Below are positions 16,562-26,225 of a stretch of DNA of 64,000 bases, in pieces. The notes under the pieces are model-generated. The model was not told the DNA's origin, did no database searches, and worked only from the letters and a program-made list of their open reading frames with translations. Source of the stretch: CBFHSF01 sp965661055 (lineage in GTDB: Bacteria > Bacteroidota > Bacteroidia > Flavobacteriales > Schleiferiaceae). Both the position numbers and the translations under genes were made by a program. The stretch's first letter is position 1, and the number at the start of each line of letters is the position of its first letter. The DNA is taken from contig CBFICS010000003.1 in NCBI GenBank assembly GCA_965661055.1, positions 62,001 to 126,000 of the forward strand, in the 5' to 3' direction.

Positions 16562-18484
16562 ATGAGCTCAAAAAAAGTTGTTTCGTCGAATGACAATATT
16601 CTCTCTTGGATCTTTGGACTGGCAATCATTGCTTTTCCATTAATAAAATCAGAAAGTTTAATTGATTATGCACTTTTACCAAGAGAAGCCTTCTTTTTTG
16701 GTGTCCTACTATTAATTTCAGCCTTGTTTTTCGCCAAAAAAAGGGCACAATTTTCATTGACCATTCCCATGTTTTTATGGTTAGCTTTTTGGTTATGGAC
16801 GATTGTCTCTCATTTTTCTGCAACCAATACAGCAGAAAGTATAGGAGCTATTACTAGGCTGTCAATGACCCTTTCGGGGATATTTATTGTATACCAAACC
16901 CTCAAGAACAAATGGTTAGACCCAACGGTAATTACTAAGAGTTTTACACTTATTGGCGCTTTATTGTTAGCAATCTCTACCTTTAAGTTGCTTGGGTTAC
17001 TATCTGAAGGAAAGTTAATTTCGGGAATTTACAGTGTCAATCCATTTTTTGTACACAAGAACTTTCTTGCTGCCGCTTTACTTTTCACTCTTCCTTTTAT
17101 TATTATTAATGCTTTTACCTCAAACCATAAGGGCTTTTCAATTTTTTCTAAAGTACTAGCGGTACTAACAGCGGTAGTTTTATTGTTATTGCAAACAAGA
17201 GGTGTTTGGATAGGTCTTATGGGAGGAATTATTATTTCAGGGATTTCTCTCTTTTCGAATCGCTCAGATGAAAATAAAAAATGGGTAAAGCGACTGGGTA
17301 TTTTTTCGGGTGTTGTAAGTATTGCATTTCTAGTTGTTGCCCTTTCAAGTTCATCGATTTTTGATTCAACCAACATCAATAGCCGTTTTAAAATGTGGGA
17401 CCATGGATTAAAAATGGCCAATGAAAATCCGATTACGGGCGTTGGGGGTGGTAACTGGAAAACCTTTTATCCCAAATACGGTATCGGAAATGAAGATAGA
17501 GGAGTAATTGAAGGGATTACCATTTTACAAAGGCCACACAATGATTTTATTTGGGTGGTATCAGAGTTTGGTTACCCCGGACTACTATTCTTCACTGGTT
17601 TTTTCATCGTTTTATTGATAACCGCTTGGAAAAACACCAAAAATGGATCTAAAGATTCAATTTGGGATTATGCTTTACTTTTTGGTTTGGTTGCTTACTT
17701 GGCATATAGCATGGGTGAATTTCCGTTAGAAAGACCTTATCACCAAATGTGTCTTATCTTCTTCACGGCATTTATTATGGCGCGTTCAAATTTGAAAAAG
17801 TTTAAAACAGGATTTTTCATTTCAACCAGTCTTTTGGCTGTTTTACTCGTCTCTGGTATTTATGTTACTCTTGAAAGAATCTCTGGCGAAAGATTGGCAA
17901 AAAAAGCCCTGATGGCAGAACAAGAGAGAAAACCTCAACTTATGATTCAGTATGCAAACGAAGCTCATTCTGACTATTTCTCGGTAGATAATTACAACAA
18001 TCCCGTCTTGTATTTTTCAGGTATGGGAAATCAAGCATTGAGACAATTTGATCAGTCTATTTACTATTTTGAAAAGGCTTTATTAGACAACCCTTACCAC
18101 ACGCTTACATTAAACCAACTGGGCAATGCCTATAAGTTGAAGGGAGATATACCTCAAGCCTTAAAAATCTATGATAGAATTGTGGAGTTCAATCCTAGAA
18201 ATTCTACCGTTCTGCTAAACTATGCTGAAATATATTTATTCGAAAAAGATTATGAAAAAGCATCTTTTTATTTGTTCAGCACTGCAGTTCCAGAGAACCA
18301 AGAAAAGCAGTTAAGAATCTTTGAGGGGCTTATGGTTTCACTGCGTGGAAAAAGCAAAATTGGTAGGGTATATTACGACACCATTATTGACCTCACACAA
18401 GAAATGAATCAAAGAGATAAAAATCAATTATTTACTAAATATTTAAATATCAAGGGTAATTTTATCAAACAAAACAAAAAATAG
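16562..18484 (+). CDS. O-antigen ligase/polymerase family membrane protein with C-terminal TPRs
   Basis: This 640-residue protein has about a dozen transmembrane helices (residues 10-440), with the Wzy_C domain loop containing ITGVGGGNWKTFYP and RPHNDFIWVVSEFGYPGL, whose Arg and His are characteristic of ligases and polymerases acting on lipid-linked sugars. The C-terminal 170 residues form TPR-like helices (NPYHTLTLNQLGNAYKLKG). It probably ligates or polymerises a surface glycan in the periplasm. With an ABC exporter next door a ligase role is somewhat more likely than a Wzy role. Confidence 0.85.
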   Translation: MSSKKVVSSNDNILSWIFGLAIIAFPLIKSESLIDYALLPREAFFFGVLLLISALFFAKKRAQFSLTIPMFLWLAFWLWTIVSHFSATNTAESIGAITRLSMTLSGIFIVYQTLKNKWLDPTVITKSFTLIGALLLAISTFKLLGLLSEGKLISGIYSVNPFFVHKNFLAAALLFTLPFIIINAFTSNHKGFSIFSKVLAVLTAVVLLLLQTRGVWIGLMGGIIISGISLFSNRSDENKKWVKRLGIFSGVVSIAFLVVALSSSSIFDSTNINSRFKMWDHGLKMANENPITGVGGGNWKTFYPKYGIGNEDRGVIEGITILQRPHNDFIWVVSEFGYPGLLFFTGFFIVLLITAWKNTKNGSKDSIWDYALLFGLVAYLAYSMGEFPLERPYHQMCLIFFTAFIMARSNLKKFKTGFFISTSLLAVLLVSGIYVTLERISGERLAKKALMAEQERKPQLMIQYANEAHSDYFSVDNYNNPVLYFSGMGNQALRQFDQSIYYFEKALLDNPYHTLTLNQLGNAYKLKGDIPQALKIYDRIVEFNPRNSTVLLNYAEIYLFEKDYEKASFYLFSTAVPENQEKQLRIFEGLMVSLRGKSKIGRVYYDTIIDLTQEMNQRDKNQLFTKYLNIKGNFIKQNKK

Positions 18485-18514
18485 CTATTTTTAATCTATG
18501 ATTATTGCTACCGC

Positions 18515-18573
18515 ACATACCATTAATAACTGTATTCAAAACAAGCGCATGTTTTGGGTGTATAATGGTATGT
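18515..18573. repeat. 11-base perfect inverted repeat with 37-base spacer
   Basis: ACATACCATTA (18515-18525) and TAATGGTATGT (18563-18573) are exact reverse complements. They lie between the Wzy-like gene and an intrinsic terminator at 18623-18652. The structure could be a hairpin in the 3' untranslated region or part of a small RNA. A 26-codon frame (18498-18578) overlaps it but is not convincing. Confidence 0.4.
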
Positions 18574-18622
18574 TATAAAAGGAAGCGTAAGAATAAACAG
18601 AACCATATTTAATTACAATATA

Positions 18623-18652
18623 AAGCTTCCGATAATCGGGAGCTTTTTTTTT
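18623..18652 (+). terminator. Rho-independent terminator
   Basis: AAGCTTCCGA and TCGGGAGCTT pair over 10 bases (one G-T type mismatch) around a TAA loop, followed by nine or more T. It ends transcription from the Wzy-like gene or from a small RNA in the preceding 140 bases. Confidence 0.85.
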
Positions 18653-18670
18653 ATCTAAACATCAACAATT

Positions 18671-18769
18671 ATGAAAACGCTAAAACAATTTATGATCATT
18701 CATGTGTGCAAACGAAATTATTCAAACGCCGAAGAATTTTTAGAACCCTTTATTCCCAATACACCATGA
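18671..18769 (+). CDS. Possible 32-codon leader ORF
   Basis: ATG at 18671 opens a frame for a 32-residue peptide (MKTLKQFMIIHVCKRNYSNA...) whose TGA overlaps the ATG of the next gene (ATGA). The overlap suggests translational coupling. No similarity is recognised, and it could be chance or the remnant of a longer N-terminus. Confidence 0.25.
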   Translation: MKTLKQFMIIHVCKRNYSNAEEFLEPFIPNTP

Positions 18770-19155
18770 AAGATATTTTGACAGCATTAAAGAAAGAGAG
18801 CCCCAACAAATTTGTAAGGTCTCTACCCAAAGACTCAGAACTCATCACGACCTCTGGGAAATTAAACACATGGTTTTTGTTGAATCAGATGGAAGCCATT
18901 TTAGACGAGCCCTTAAAAGTTCTACACAAGGTGGCCCCCAACTACCAAAAAAACACCAAAGAGGTAAATCTGGAGATCACTGGAACGCCTAAAAACAATC
19001 TACCTTTTGAAATTGAGGCTAAGTTTTATAAGATTGACAAACGAAATCTAGAGGTAAAAGTGTTTGCACGGCAAATTCAAGAAAAAAAGAAAAGCTTACG
19101 CATAGCAAAGGCTTCCTTTTTTATTGAAGCCAAGCACTACCACTTAGCCTCTTAA
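18766..19155 (+). CDS. Hypothetical protein, possibly hotdog-fold
   Basis: ATG 18766 gives 129 residues. The predicted pattern, a helix with GKLNTWFLLNQMEA followed by alternating strands (EVNLEITGTP, FEIEAKFYKI, NLEVKVFARQ, IAKASFFIEA), looks like a hotdog thioesterase-like fold, where the long helix is wrapped by a sheet. No catalytic signature is recognised, so the function is open. An upstream GTG frame to 18706 exists but is less likely. Its stop overlaps the convergent exonuclease stop by four bases. Confidence 0.6.
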   Translation: MKDILTALKKESPNKFVRSLPKDSELITTSGKLNTWFLLNQMEAILDEPLKVLHKVAPNYQKNTKEVNLEITGTPKNNLPFEIEAKFYKIDKRNLEVKVFARQIQEKKKSLRIAKASFFIEAKHYHLAS

Positions 19156-19910
19156 AGGTCAATAGAAATAGGACAGTGGTCAGAACCCACCACCTCATTT
19201 AATATTCCCGAATATTTTAATTGAGGATAGATTTTTTCACTCACAATGAAATAATCTAAGCGCCAGCCTATGTTCTTTTGCCTAGCTCCTCCTCTAAAGC
19301 TCCACCATGAATATTTAATTTCATCGGGGTGTTGCTCTCTCCAAGAATCAACAAAACCCTTGGCTAGCAAATTAGAAAGACCATCAATTTCTGTTTGTGT
19401 ATAGCCAGGACTTTTGTTGTAGTTTGCCTCAGGTCTAGCAATATCCATTTCAGTATGGGCTACATTCAAGTCGCCACATACTATTACTGGCTTTTTGTTT
19501 TCTAGATTAGCTACATAATGGGTGAAATCATGATCCCATCGCTCTCTATAATCTAAGCGTAATAGTTCCGCTTTAGAATTTGGAGTATATACGGTTACCA
19601 CATAAAAATCTTCAAATTCTGCGGTCATTACACGTCCTTCTTTATCATGTTCTTCAATACCCATATCATTGACTACAGATATGGGTTTAGTTTTAGTAAT
19701 TATGGCTGTACTAGAATACCCCTTTCTCTCCGCAGAATTAGCGTAAATGAAATAACCATCAAGTCCTGCTAATGCTTCTTCTACCTGATCAGGTTGTGCT
19801 TTGGTCTCTTGAAAGCACATAATATCTGGATTGAGGTCATAGATGATATCAATAAGACCTTTTTTGGCTACTGCTCTTATCCCATTAACGTTCCAAGATA
19901 TTATCTTCAT
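19152..19910 (-). CDS. xth: Exodeoxyribonuclease III
   Basis: The 252-residue protein is a full-length AP endonuclease/exonuclease III: KIISWNVNGIRA at the N-terminus, MCFQETKA with the metal-binding Glu, VCGDLNVAHTEMD with the catalytic Asp-Asn pair, and GSDHCPISIDL with the terminal Asp-His. It cuts abasic sites and removes blocked 3' ends in base excision repair in the cytoplasm. The start ATG overlaps the stop of the decayed receiver gene upstream (TAATG), suggesting they once formed an operon. Confidence 0.93.
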   Translation of the reverse strand: MKIISWNVNGIRAVAKKGLIDIIYDLNPDIMCFQETKAQPDQVEEALAGLDGYFIYANSAERKGYSSTAIITKTKPISVVNDMGIEEHDKEGRVMTAEFEDFYVVTVYTPNSKAELLRLDYRERWDHDFTHYVANLENKKPVIVCGDLNVAHTEMDIARPEANYNKSPGYTQTEIDGLSNLLAKGFVDSWREQHPDEIKYSWWSFRGGARQKNIGWRLDYFIVSEKIYPQLKYSGILNEVVGSDHCPISIDL

Positions 19911-20292
19911 TATTTTTTCTTTTTTGTTAGTCCGAAATAGATTTTCGAATATAAAAATTCTGGATCAAAAGGTTTGGTAATAAAATCTTCCAAGTCGCAC
20001 TCAATAATATCATGGATTTTTTCATAAAAAGCTAAAGCAGGTAAAGCAATAAATAGCGGCTTGTTACCATTTGGTATTTGTCTGATTTGCTGAGTGCCTG
20101 CTATTCCATCCAAAAAAGGCATTCTAAAATCAACAAGTATTAGGTCAAACTTATTCTTTGCCCATAAATCTAAGGCTTATTGTCCGTCACTTGCAAAAAC
20201 TGCCATCCCCTTTTTTTTTAAAGGATTTTTTTAACGAAATTTTGGTTTATCGGATTATCATTTTTCCCTTTTTCTAAATTCTTAAGGCTAAA
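19910..20292 (-). pseudogene. Decayed response-regulator / hybrid histidine kinase receiver domain
   Basis: Reading on the reverse strand, pieces of one receiver domain appear in order: DNPINQNFVKKIL (about 20220-20259), then after a frameshift at an A run KKKGMAVFASDGQ, an in-frame TAA (20177-20179), then ALDLWAKNKFDLILVDFRMP with the phosphoacceptor Asp, and FITKPFDPEFL with the conserved Lys-Pro. The DNPINQ start and the preceding FSLKNLEKG are typical of a receiver attached to a hybrid kinase. Only the last 70 codons (19910-20122) remain open from an ATG. The 295 bases further upstream show no gene I can recognise. Confidence 0.75.
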
Positions 20293-20587
20293 TAAAATTC
20301 AAAAAACAGCCAAAAAAATTGGAGAAAGCATGGATTGAATTCCAAATCCCTCTTCCTGCAATGTGGCATAAAATATTAGTACTCTAAAAATGAGCAATCA
20401 AAAAAACCGTATTTAAAACACGTTCATGAATAGTAAACCGAGAATAACTCGCAGCAATTATGGAGTGTAAACGATTATTGGAAGTTGATAAAATGTAGCT
20501 TTCTTAACTAGGTTCTGTGAAACCCTTAAAAAAGAAGGATATTTCACCCCTTTTCTAAGAAAACCATAATCTTGCCATAAGCTTTGG

Positions 20588-23500
20588 TTACATATTTCTC
20601 CTATACTGCCCTCCTACTTCAAATAAAGCTTGAGTAATTTGACCTAAACTACACTTCTTGGAAGCCTCCATTAGCTCCTCAAAAATGTTTTTATTCTGAA
20701 TGGCTGAATCTTGAACTTTTTTCAATAATTCTTGCGCTTCCTCTTTAAAAGAATTGTGCAGGTTTTCAAGGGTTTTTATCTGGTTTTCCTTTTCATCAAC
20801 CGTTGCTCTAATTACTTCTCCGGGTGTAACCGTTGGTGATCCTTTAGATGACAAGAAAGTATTTACACCAATAATTGGAAACTCTCCTGTATGCTTAAGT
20901 GTTTCATAATAAAGACTCTCCTCTTGAATTTTACTTCTTTGGTACATGGTCTCCATAGCCCCTAACACTCCACCTCTTTCGGTAATTCTATCAAATTCTG
21001 TTAAAACGGCTGCCTCAACTAAATCGGTAAGCTCTTCAATAATAAATGATCCTTGTATTGGATTCTCGTTTTTAGCTAAACCTAACTCCTTATTGATGAT
21101 CAATTGTATTGCCATAGCTCTTCTCACTGACTCTTCAGTAGGAGTTGTTATGGCCTCATCATATGCGTTTGTGTGCAATGAGTTACAGTTGTCGTAAATT
21201 GCATATAATGCTTGAAGAGTAGTTCTAATATCGTTAAAGTCAATCTCTTGAGCGTGAAGAGATCTACCAGAAGTTTGAATATGGTACTTCAACATTTGCG
21301 CTCGTGGATTAGCCCCGTATTTATTTTTTAAGGCTTTTGCCCAAATTCTTCTAGCTACTCTACCAATTACAGCATATTCTGGGTCAATACCATTACTAAA
21401 GAAGAATGACAGGTTCGGACCAAACTTGTTGATATCCATTCCTCTACTCAAGTAGTATTCCACGTAAGTGAAACCATTAGCAAGAGTAAAGGCCAATTGG
21501 GTTATTGGGTTAGCACCTGCTTCTGCAATATGGTATCCAGAAATAGATACAGAATAAAAGTTTCTCACTTGTTGGTTAATGAAATACTCCTGAACGTCGC
21601 CCATAAGTCTTAGGGCAAATTCTGTAGAGAAAATACAGGTATTCTGAGCTTGATCTTCTTTTAAAATATCTGCTTGAACAGTACCTCTTACTACAGAAAT
21701 TGTTTCTGCTTTAATTTTTTCATAAACCTCTTTAGGAAGTACTTGGTCACCTGTAACCCCTAACATTTTTAATCCTAGGCCATCATTACCCGCTGGCAAG
21801 TCTCCGTAATATTCAGGACGTTTTAACCCTTTGTTGTCATAGAGTTCTTTCTTGACTGCTTCAAGCTTACCTTCAAGCTTATTTTCTACAATGTACTTTT
21901 CACATTGTTGATCAATAGCGGTGTTCATAAAGAATCCTAACAACATTGGTGCAGGACCATTAATGGTCATAGATACCGATGTCATGGGATTAGCTAAGTC
22001 AAATCCTGAATACAGTTTTTTTGCGTCGTCTAAACAACAAATACTCACCCCAGCATTTCCAATTTTACCATAGATATCGGGTCTATAATCAGGATCGTTA
22101 CCGTACAAGGTAACCGAATCAAATGCGGTAGAAAGTCGTTTTGCAGGCATAGCCTGACTTACATAGTGAAAACGCTTATTCGTTCTTTCCGGACCACCTT
22201 CTCCTGCAAACATTCTTGTAGGATCTTCACCTTCTCTTTTGAAAGGATAAATTCCTGAAGTATATGGAAATTCACCCGGTACATTTTCTTGTAAAACCCA
22301 TCTAAGTAAATCACCCCAATTTGAATATCTTGGTGTAACTACTTTTGGTATTTGTGTATGAGACAGTGACTCTGTATGAGTCTTAACTTTAATTTCTTTA
22401 TCTCGAACCTTAAAGGTGTAGTATTCATCTTTGTAGCGCTGAGACTGTGCAGGCCACTGTTGAATAATTTCCCAGTTGTGAGGATCAAGGTCTAACTTAA
22501 TTCTATCAAATTGAGCTTGAAGAACTTTTACAATATCTGAATCTTCTTCACTAAAAGTCTTTATTGAGTTCTCTAAAGAGTAAAGCTTCTCAGCCACCTT
22601 ACATTGTTGCTCAGCCCAATCGTCATAAGAACGGATGTTCTCTGAAATTTCAGAAAGGTAACGAGTACGGTTAGGTGGAATCACGTATATTTTTTCACTC
22701 ATCTCTTTGGTGATGGAAAAAGTCGACTCCAGGTTTTTATACCCAGTTTCTACTAATTTATCCATGATCACCTTGTAAAGTGAATTCATTCCAGGATCAT
22801 TGAATTGGCTAGCAATCGTACCAAACACAGGCATGGTATCAACATCTACCTCCCAAAGATTGTGGTTTCTTTGGTATTGTTTCTTTACATCACGTAAGGC
22901 GTCAAGAGCTCCTCTTTTATCAAATTTATTCAAAGCAATCACGTTGGCAAAATCAAGCATATCAATTTTTTCCAACTGCGTTGCAGCACCATATTCAGGA
23001 GTCATTACGTAAAGTGAAACATCTGAATGGTCTAAAATTTCGGTATCTGATTGGCCAATACCTGAAGTTTCTAAAATGATTAGGTCGTAATCAGCCGCTT
23101 TAAGAACTTGAATAGCCTCATTAACGTGCTTAGAAAGTGCAAGGTTACTCTGGCGAGTTGCTAGAGACCTCATGTAAACTCTTTCATTGTTAATGGCATT
23201 CATTCGAATTCTATCTCCAAGAAGAGCTCCACCCGTTTTCCTCTTAGAGGGGTCTACAGATACAACAGCAATTTTTTTATTGTCAAAGTCAATTAGAAAT
23301 CTTCTCACCAACTCATCAACTAAAGATGATTTTCCAGCACCACCCGTACCTGTTATACCCAACACAGGGGTTGTTGATTTTGAAGCGGCTTCATGAACTT
23401 CTTTAAAAACCTCCTTGGCCATTTCTGGGAAGTTTTCTGCAGCAGAAATTAATCTCGCTATAGAAGGAACATGTTTGCTGTGATACTTCTTTTCAGCATC

Positions 23501-23956
23501 ATTTAATTCATTGCCTATCGGAAAATCTGAGGTCTTAACTAAATCGTTAATCATCCCTTGAAGCCCTAATGAACGTCCATCATCTGGGTGGTATAGGCGG
23601 GTAATTCCATATGCCTGAAGTTCCTCAATTTCTTCTCTAAGGATGGTTCCTCCTCCGCCACCAAAAATTTTGATATGACCTGCACCTTTTTCTTGTAGAA
23701 GGACAAACATATATTTAAAATACTCTGTATGTCCGCCTTGGTAACTGGTCATTGCAATGGCATTGGCATCTTCTTGAATGGCCGTATTCACTACTTCCTC
23801 AACGCTGCGGTCATGACCTAGATGAATCACTTCACAACCAGTAGATTGAATGATTCTACGCATGATATTTATCGCTGCATCGTGCCCGTCAAAGAGAGAA
23901 GCCGCCGTAACAATTCTAACTTTGTTTTGCGGTATATAAGGAGAAACTATTTCCAT
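20588..23956 (-). CDS. icmF: Fused isobutyryl-CoA mutase IcmF (acyl-CoA mutase with MeaI-type GTPase)
   Basis: The 1122-residue protein joins a B12-binding domain (residues 10-140, DGHD at 23-26 with the cobalt-ligating His25), a G-protein chaperone domain (about 195-400, P-loop GTGGAGKS near 203) and a TIM-barrel mutase domain (about 540-1115). The sequence FDSVTLYG and YGKIGNAGVSI are typical of IcmF rather than methylmalonyl-CoA mutase. IcmF interconverts isobutyryl-CoA and n-butyryl-CoA, with GTPase activity guarding cofactor loading. The length fits the family. It stands alone, with its own promoter element upstream. Activity on other acyl-CoAs such as pivalyl-CoA cannot be excluded. Confidence 0.93.
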   Translation of the reverse strand: MEIVSPYIPQNKVRIVTAASLFDGHDAAINIMRRIIQSTGCEVIHLGHDRSVEEVVNTAIQEDANAIAMTSYQGGHTEYFKYMFVLLQEKGAGHIKIFGGGGGTILREEIEELQAYGITRLYHPDDGRSLGLQGMINDLVKTSDFPIGNELNDAEKKYHSKHVPSIARLISAAENFPEMAKEVFKEVHEAASKSTTPVLGITGTGGAGKSSLVDELVRRFLIDFDNKKIAVVSVDPSKRKTGGALLGDRIRMNAINNERVYMRSLATRQSNLALSKHVNEAIQVLKAADYDLIILETSGIGQSDTEILDHSDVSLYVMTPEYGAATQLEKIDMLDFANVIALNKFDKRGALDALRDVKKQYQRNHNLWEVDVDTMPVFGTIASQFNDPGMNSLYKVIMDKLVETGYKNLESTFSITKEMSEKIYVIPPNRTRYLSEISENIRSYDDWAEQQCKVAEKLYSLENSIKTFSEEDSDIVKVLQAQFDRIKLDLDPHNWEIIQQWPAQSQRYKDEYYTFKVRDKEIKVKTHTESLSHTQIPKVVTPRYSNWGDLLRWVLQENVPGEFPYTSGIYPFKREGEDPTRMFAGEGGPERTNKRFHYVSQAMPAKRLSTAFDSVTLYGNDPDYRPDIYGKIGNAGVSICCLDDAKKLYSGFDLANPMTSVSMTINGPAPMLLGFFMNTAIDQQCEKYIVENKLEGKLEAVKKELYDNKGLKRPEYYGDLPAGNDGLGLKMLGVTGDQVLPKEVYEKIKAETISVVRGTVQADILKEDQAQNTCIFSTEFALRLMGDVQEYFINQQVRNFYSVSISGYHIAEAGANPITQLAFTLANGFTYVEYYLSRGMDINKFGPNLSFFFSNGIDPEYAVIGRVARRIWAKALKNKYGANPRAQMLKYHIQTSGRSLHAQEIDFNDIRTTLQALYAIYDNCNSLHTNAYDEAITTPTEESVRRAMAIQLIINKELGLAKNENPIQGSFIIEELTDLVEAAVLTEFDRITERGGVLGAMETMYQRSKIQEESLYYETLKHTGEFPIIGVNTFLSSKGSPTVTPGEVIRATVDEKENQIKTLENLHNSFKEEAQELLKKVQDSAIQNKNIFEELMEASKKCSLGQITQALFEVGGQYRRNM

Positions 23957-23978
23957 GTTTCGAATTTATTTTGGAGCT

Positions 23979-23986
23979 CAAAGGTA
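23979..23986 (-). promoter_or_regulatory. Candidate -7 element of icmF
   Basis: On the reverse strand TACCTTTG matches TAnnTTTG and lies 22 bases before the icmF ATG. The region 19 bases further upstream has only a weak TTTA, so the promoter is partial by consensus. Confidence 0.45.
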
Positions 23987-24101
23987 ATATTAATAACGCG
24001 TTTTTTAAAAGGCTAATGGTTGGCTATTTTAGGATTTTTATTTTCTTTACTTTTCGTTACCTTTTTACACTGAAAAAAACAGCGGCTTTATAAAGATTAC
24101 T

Positions 24102-26189
24102 ATGGTTAAAAAACTACTATTATTACTTTCAATATCTCCCCTATTTTCACTTTCTCAAGAAGTAAAACCTATTTATTCTCAGGTTCCTTTGGCAGGAGAA
24201 ATTGACATGAATAATTTAGAAAATGATTTTCTATTTAGAGTCGATCATTTAGAGCCTCCTGTTCCAGGAGGCAATAGCACAAAATCCCACTTGATGGAAA
24301 TCAAGAAAGAAGTAAACAAAAGGTTTCCAAGAATTTACGGGGTTAAATCGTCTCAAAAAACGCAAGCAGATGCCCCAGTTATTGTAAACGGTTTTGCGCT
24401 TAAGGAATATACTCCAGGGGGTACTGAATTAGATTTTATTGGAGGAATACCCAATGATAACGCCCTTGCTTTTAGTAATGACGGAATTGTTTTATCTGCC
24501 GTAAACAGTAGAGTTTTCGGATTTGATTTAAAAACCGACACCTTTCTTTTTCCTTCGGTTCACGTTTCATTAGCCTCTATTTCGCCTGGAGGAAACAACG
24601 TTGTTTTCGTTCCTAAATTAATTTATGATCCGGACGCTGACCGCTTTGTTTTAGCTTTCTTAGAAGGAAGAACTCCAGGCCACACCTTCATAAATGTAGC
24701 CTTTTCAAAAACTAACGACCCCAATGATGGATGGAATGTTTACAAACTAGAGGGAAACCCATTCAACAATAATAGATGGACAGACTTTCCAGCCATTAGT
24801 TTAACGGGTGATGCCGTTGTAGTTACGGGTAACTTAATTGTTCCAGGCGAGCCATGGCAAACAGGGTTTGATGGTTCAATTATTTACATGATGAAAAAGC
24901 AAGAAGGTTATAACGGGGCTGCCAACGTAAGTCAAGTTCTTTTTCCTCCTCTGACCTACTCAGGAAAATACTTGAGAAACCTTCACCCAATTAGAGGGGC
25001 TATGGGCAATGCAGAAAAACAGTTTGTTTTGTCAAATAGAAACTTTGATGTACAAAATGACACTACTTTTTTGGTAGAAATTATTGGAGATTTCTCAACC
25101 CCAAATCTTTCTCTAAGCATCAGTCCCGTAATTGCAGATGTACCCTATGGTGTTCCACCCAACGGACAACAAGCGGATACTGACCCTAATGACCCAACCG
25201 AAGGATTACAAACCAACGACGCTAGAGTTTTAGCGGGAATATTAATAGAAGACAACATACAGTTTGTGAGTAACTCGGTAAATCCTGCCACGGGATTATC
25301 TTCTATTTACCACGGAGTTATTGAAAACGCATCTTCAACCCCCTCTTTAACGGCCCAATTAATTACAGATCCTACAAGAGATTTTGGATATCCAAACATT
25401 GCCTTTACTGGGAATGAAATGTGTGACAAAGAAACGGTTATTGCATTTAACCACACCAGCGTAACTGATTTCGCAGGCATCTCATGTATCTATTTTGACA
25501 ATGACGGAAACTACTCTAATGTGGTAACTATTAAAGAAGGAGAAAATTACATTGACAGGTTGCAAGGAGGGTACGAAAGATGGGGAGATTACTTCGGTAT
25601 TCAAAGGGCCTTTAATGATGAGACAAAGGTTTTTACAGGTGGATATTTTGGTTTAGCTTCTAAGAAAAACTCGGTTTGGATTAACGAATTGATGATCGGT
25701 GATACCACCAGAATGTTTGCAGAGATAACCTTGTCAGGGACACCGGGGTTTTGTTCTGGAGTAGCTACGGTTACCGCACAAGGTCAACCACCCTTTGTAT
25801 ACGATTGGAGCAATGGTAATACCAATGATGTAGTTAGTGGTGTTTGCCTTGACGATACACTTACGGTTACCATCACAGATTCTAGAGGCTGTTCTAGTAC
25901 AAAAACAGTGGTAGCGGGAATTGTGAAAAACAACAATGCACCGGTATTATACCCAAACCCAACCTCTGATAGAATGGCCATTCAACTGGAGGTTCCAAAC
26001 AATGGATTACTTCTTGCTGAAATCAGTGACATGTCAGGAAAAATCGTGTACAGAGTGGGGGAAAAAACCGTAAAAGCAGGACTTAATGAAGTTTTATTCT
26101 CTCTTGCCCCACTTTCATCAGGTCCTTTTATTGTTAGAATATATTTAGATAATAAGATTCTGTATACTGAGAAAATTATGAAAGATTAA
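24102..26189 (+). CDS. Large secreted protein with T9SS type A sorting domain
   Basis: The 695-residue protein has a signal peptide (MVKKLLLLLSISPLFSLSQE), a long central part of about 450 residues that looks like a beta-propeller (repeated strands such as KLIYDPDADRFVLAFLEG and DGSIIYMMKK), a short Ig-like segment around 560-605 (CSGVATVTAQGQPPFVYDWS), and the C-terminal sorting domain starting near VLYPNPTSDRMAIQL. It is expected at the cell surface or outside. The propeller may bind a ligand or polymer, but there is no catalytic motif I can name. Confidence 0.8.
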   Translation: MVKKLLLLLSISPLFSLSQEVKPIYSQVPLAGEIDMNNLENDFLFRVDHLEPPVPGGNSTKSHLMEIKKEVNKRFPRIYGVKSSQKTQADAPVIVNGFALKEYTPGGTELDFIGGIPNDNALAFSNDGIVLSAVNSRVFGFDLKTDTFLFPSVHVSLASISPGGNNVVFVPKLIYDPDADRFVLAFLEGRTPGHTFINVAFSKTNDPNDGWNVYKLEGNPFNNNRWTDFPAISLTGDAVVVTGNLIVPGEPWQTGFDGSIIYMMKKQEGYNGAANVSQVLFPPLTYSGKYLRNLHPIRGAMGNAEKQFVLSNRNFDVQNDTTFLVEIIGDFSTPNLSLSISPVIADVPYGVPPNGQQADTDPNDPTEGLQTNDARVLAGILIEDNIQFVSNSVNPATGLSSIYHGVIENASSTPSLTAQLITDPTRDFGYPNIAFTGNEMCDKETVIAFNHTSVTDFAGISCIYFDNDGNYSNVVTIKEGENYIDRLQGGYERWGDYFGIQRAFNDETKVFTGGYFGLASKKNSVWINELMIGDTTRMFAEITLSGTPGFCSGVATVTAQGQPPFVYDWSNGNTNDVVSGVCLDDTLTVTITDSRGCSSTKTVVAGIVKNNNAPVLYPNPTSDRMAIQLEVPNNGLLLAEISDMSGKIVYRVGEKTVKAGLNEVLFSLAPLSSGPFIVRIYLDNKILYTEKIMKD

Positions 26190-26225
26190 GCCTATATTTA
26201 CAAGAATTCTTTTAAAATAATCTTT

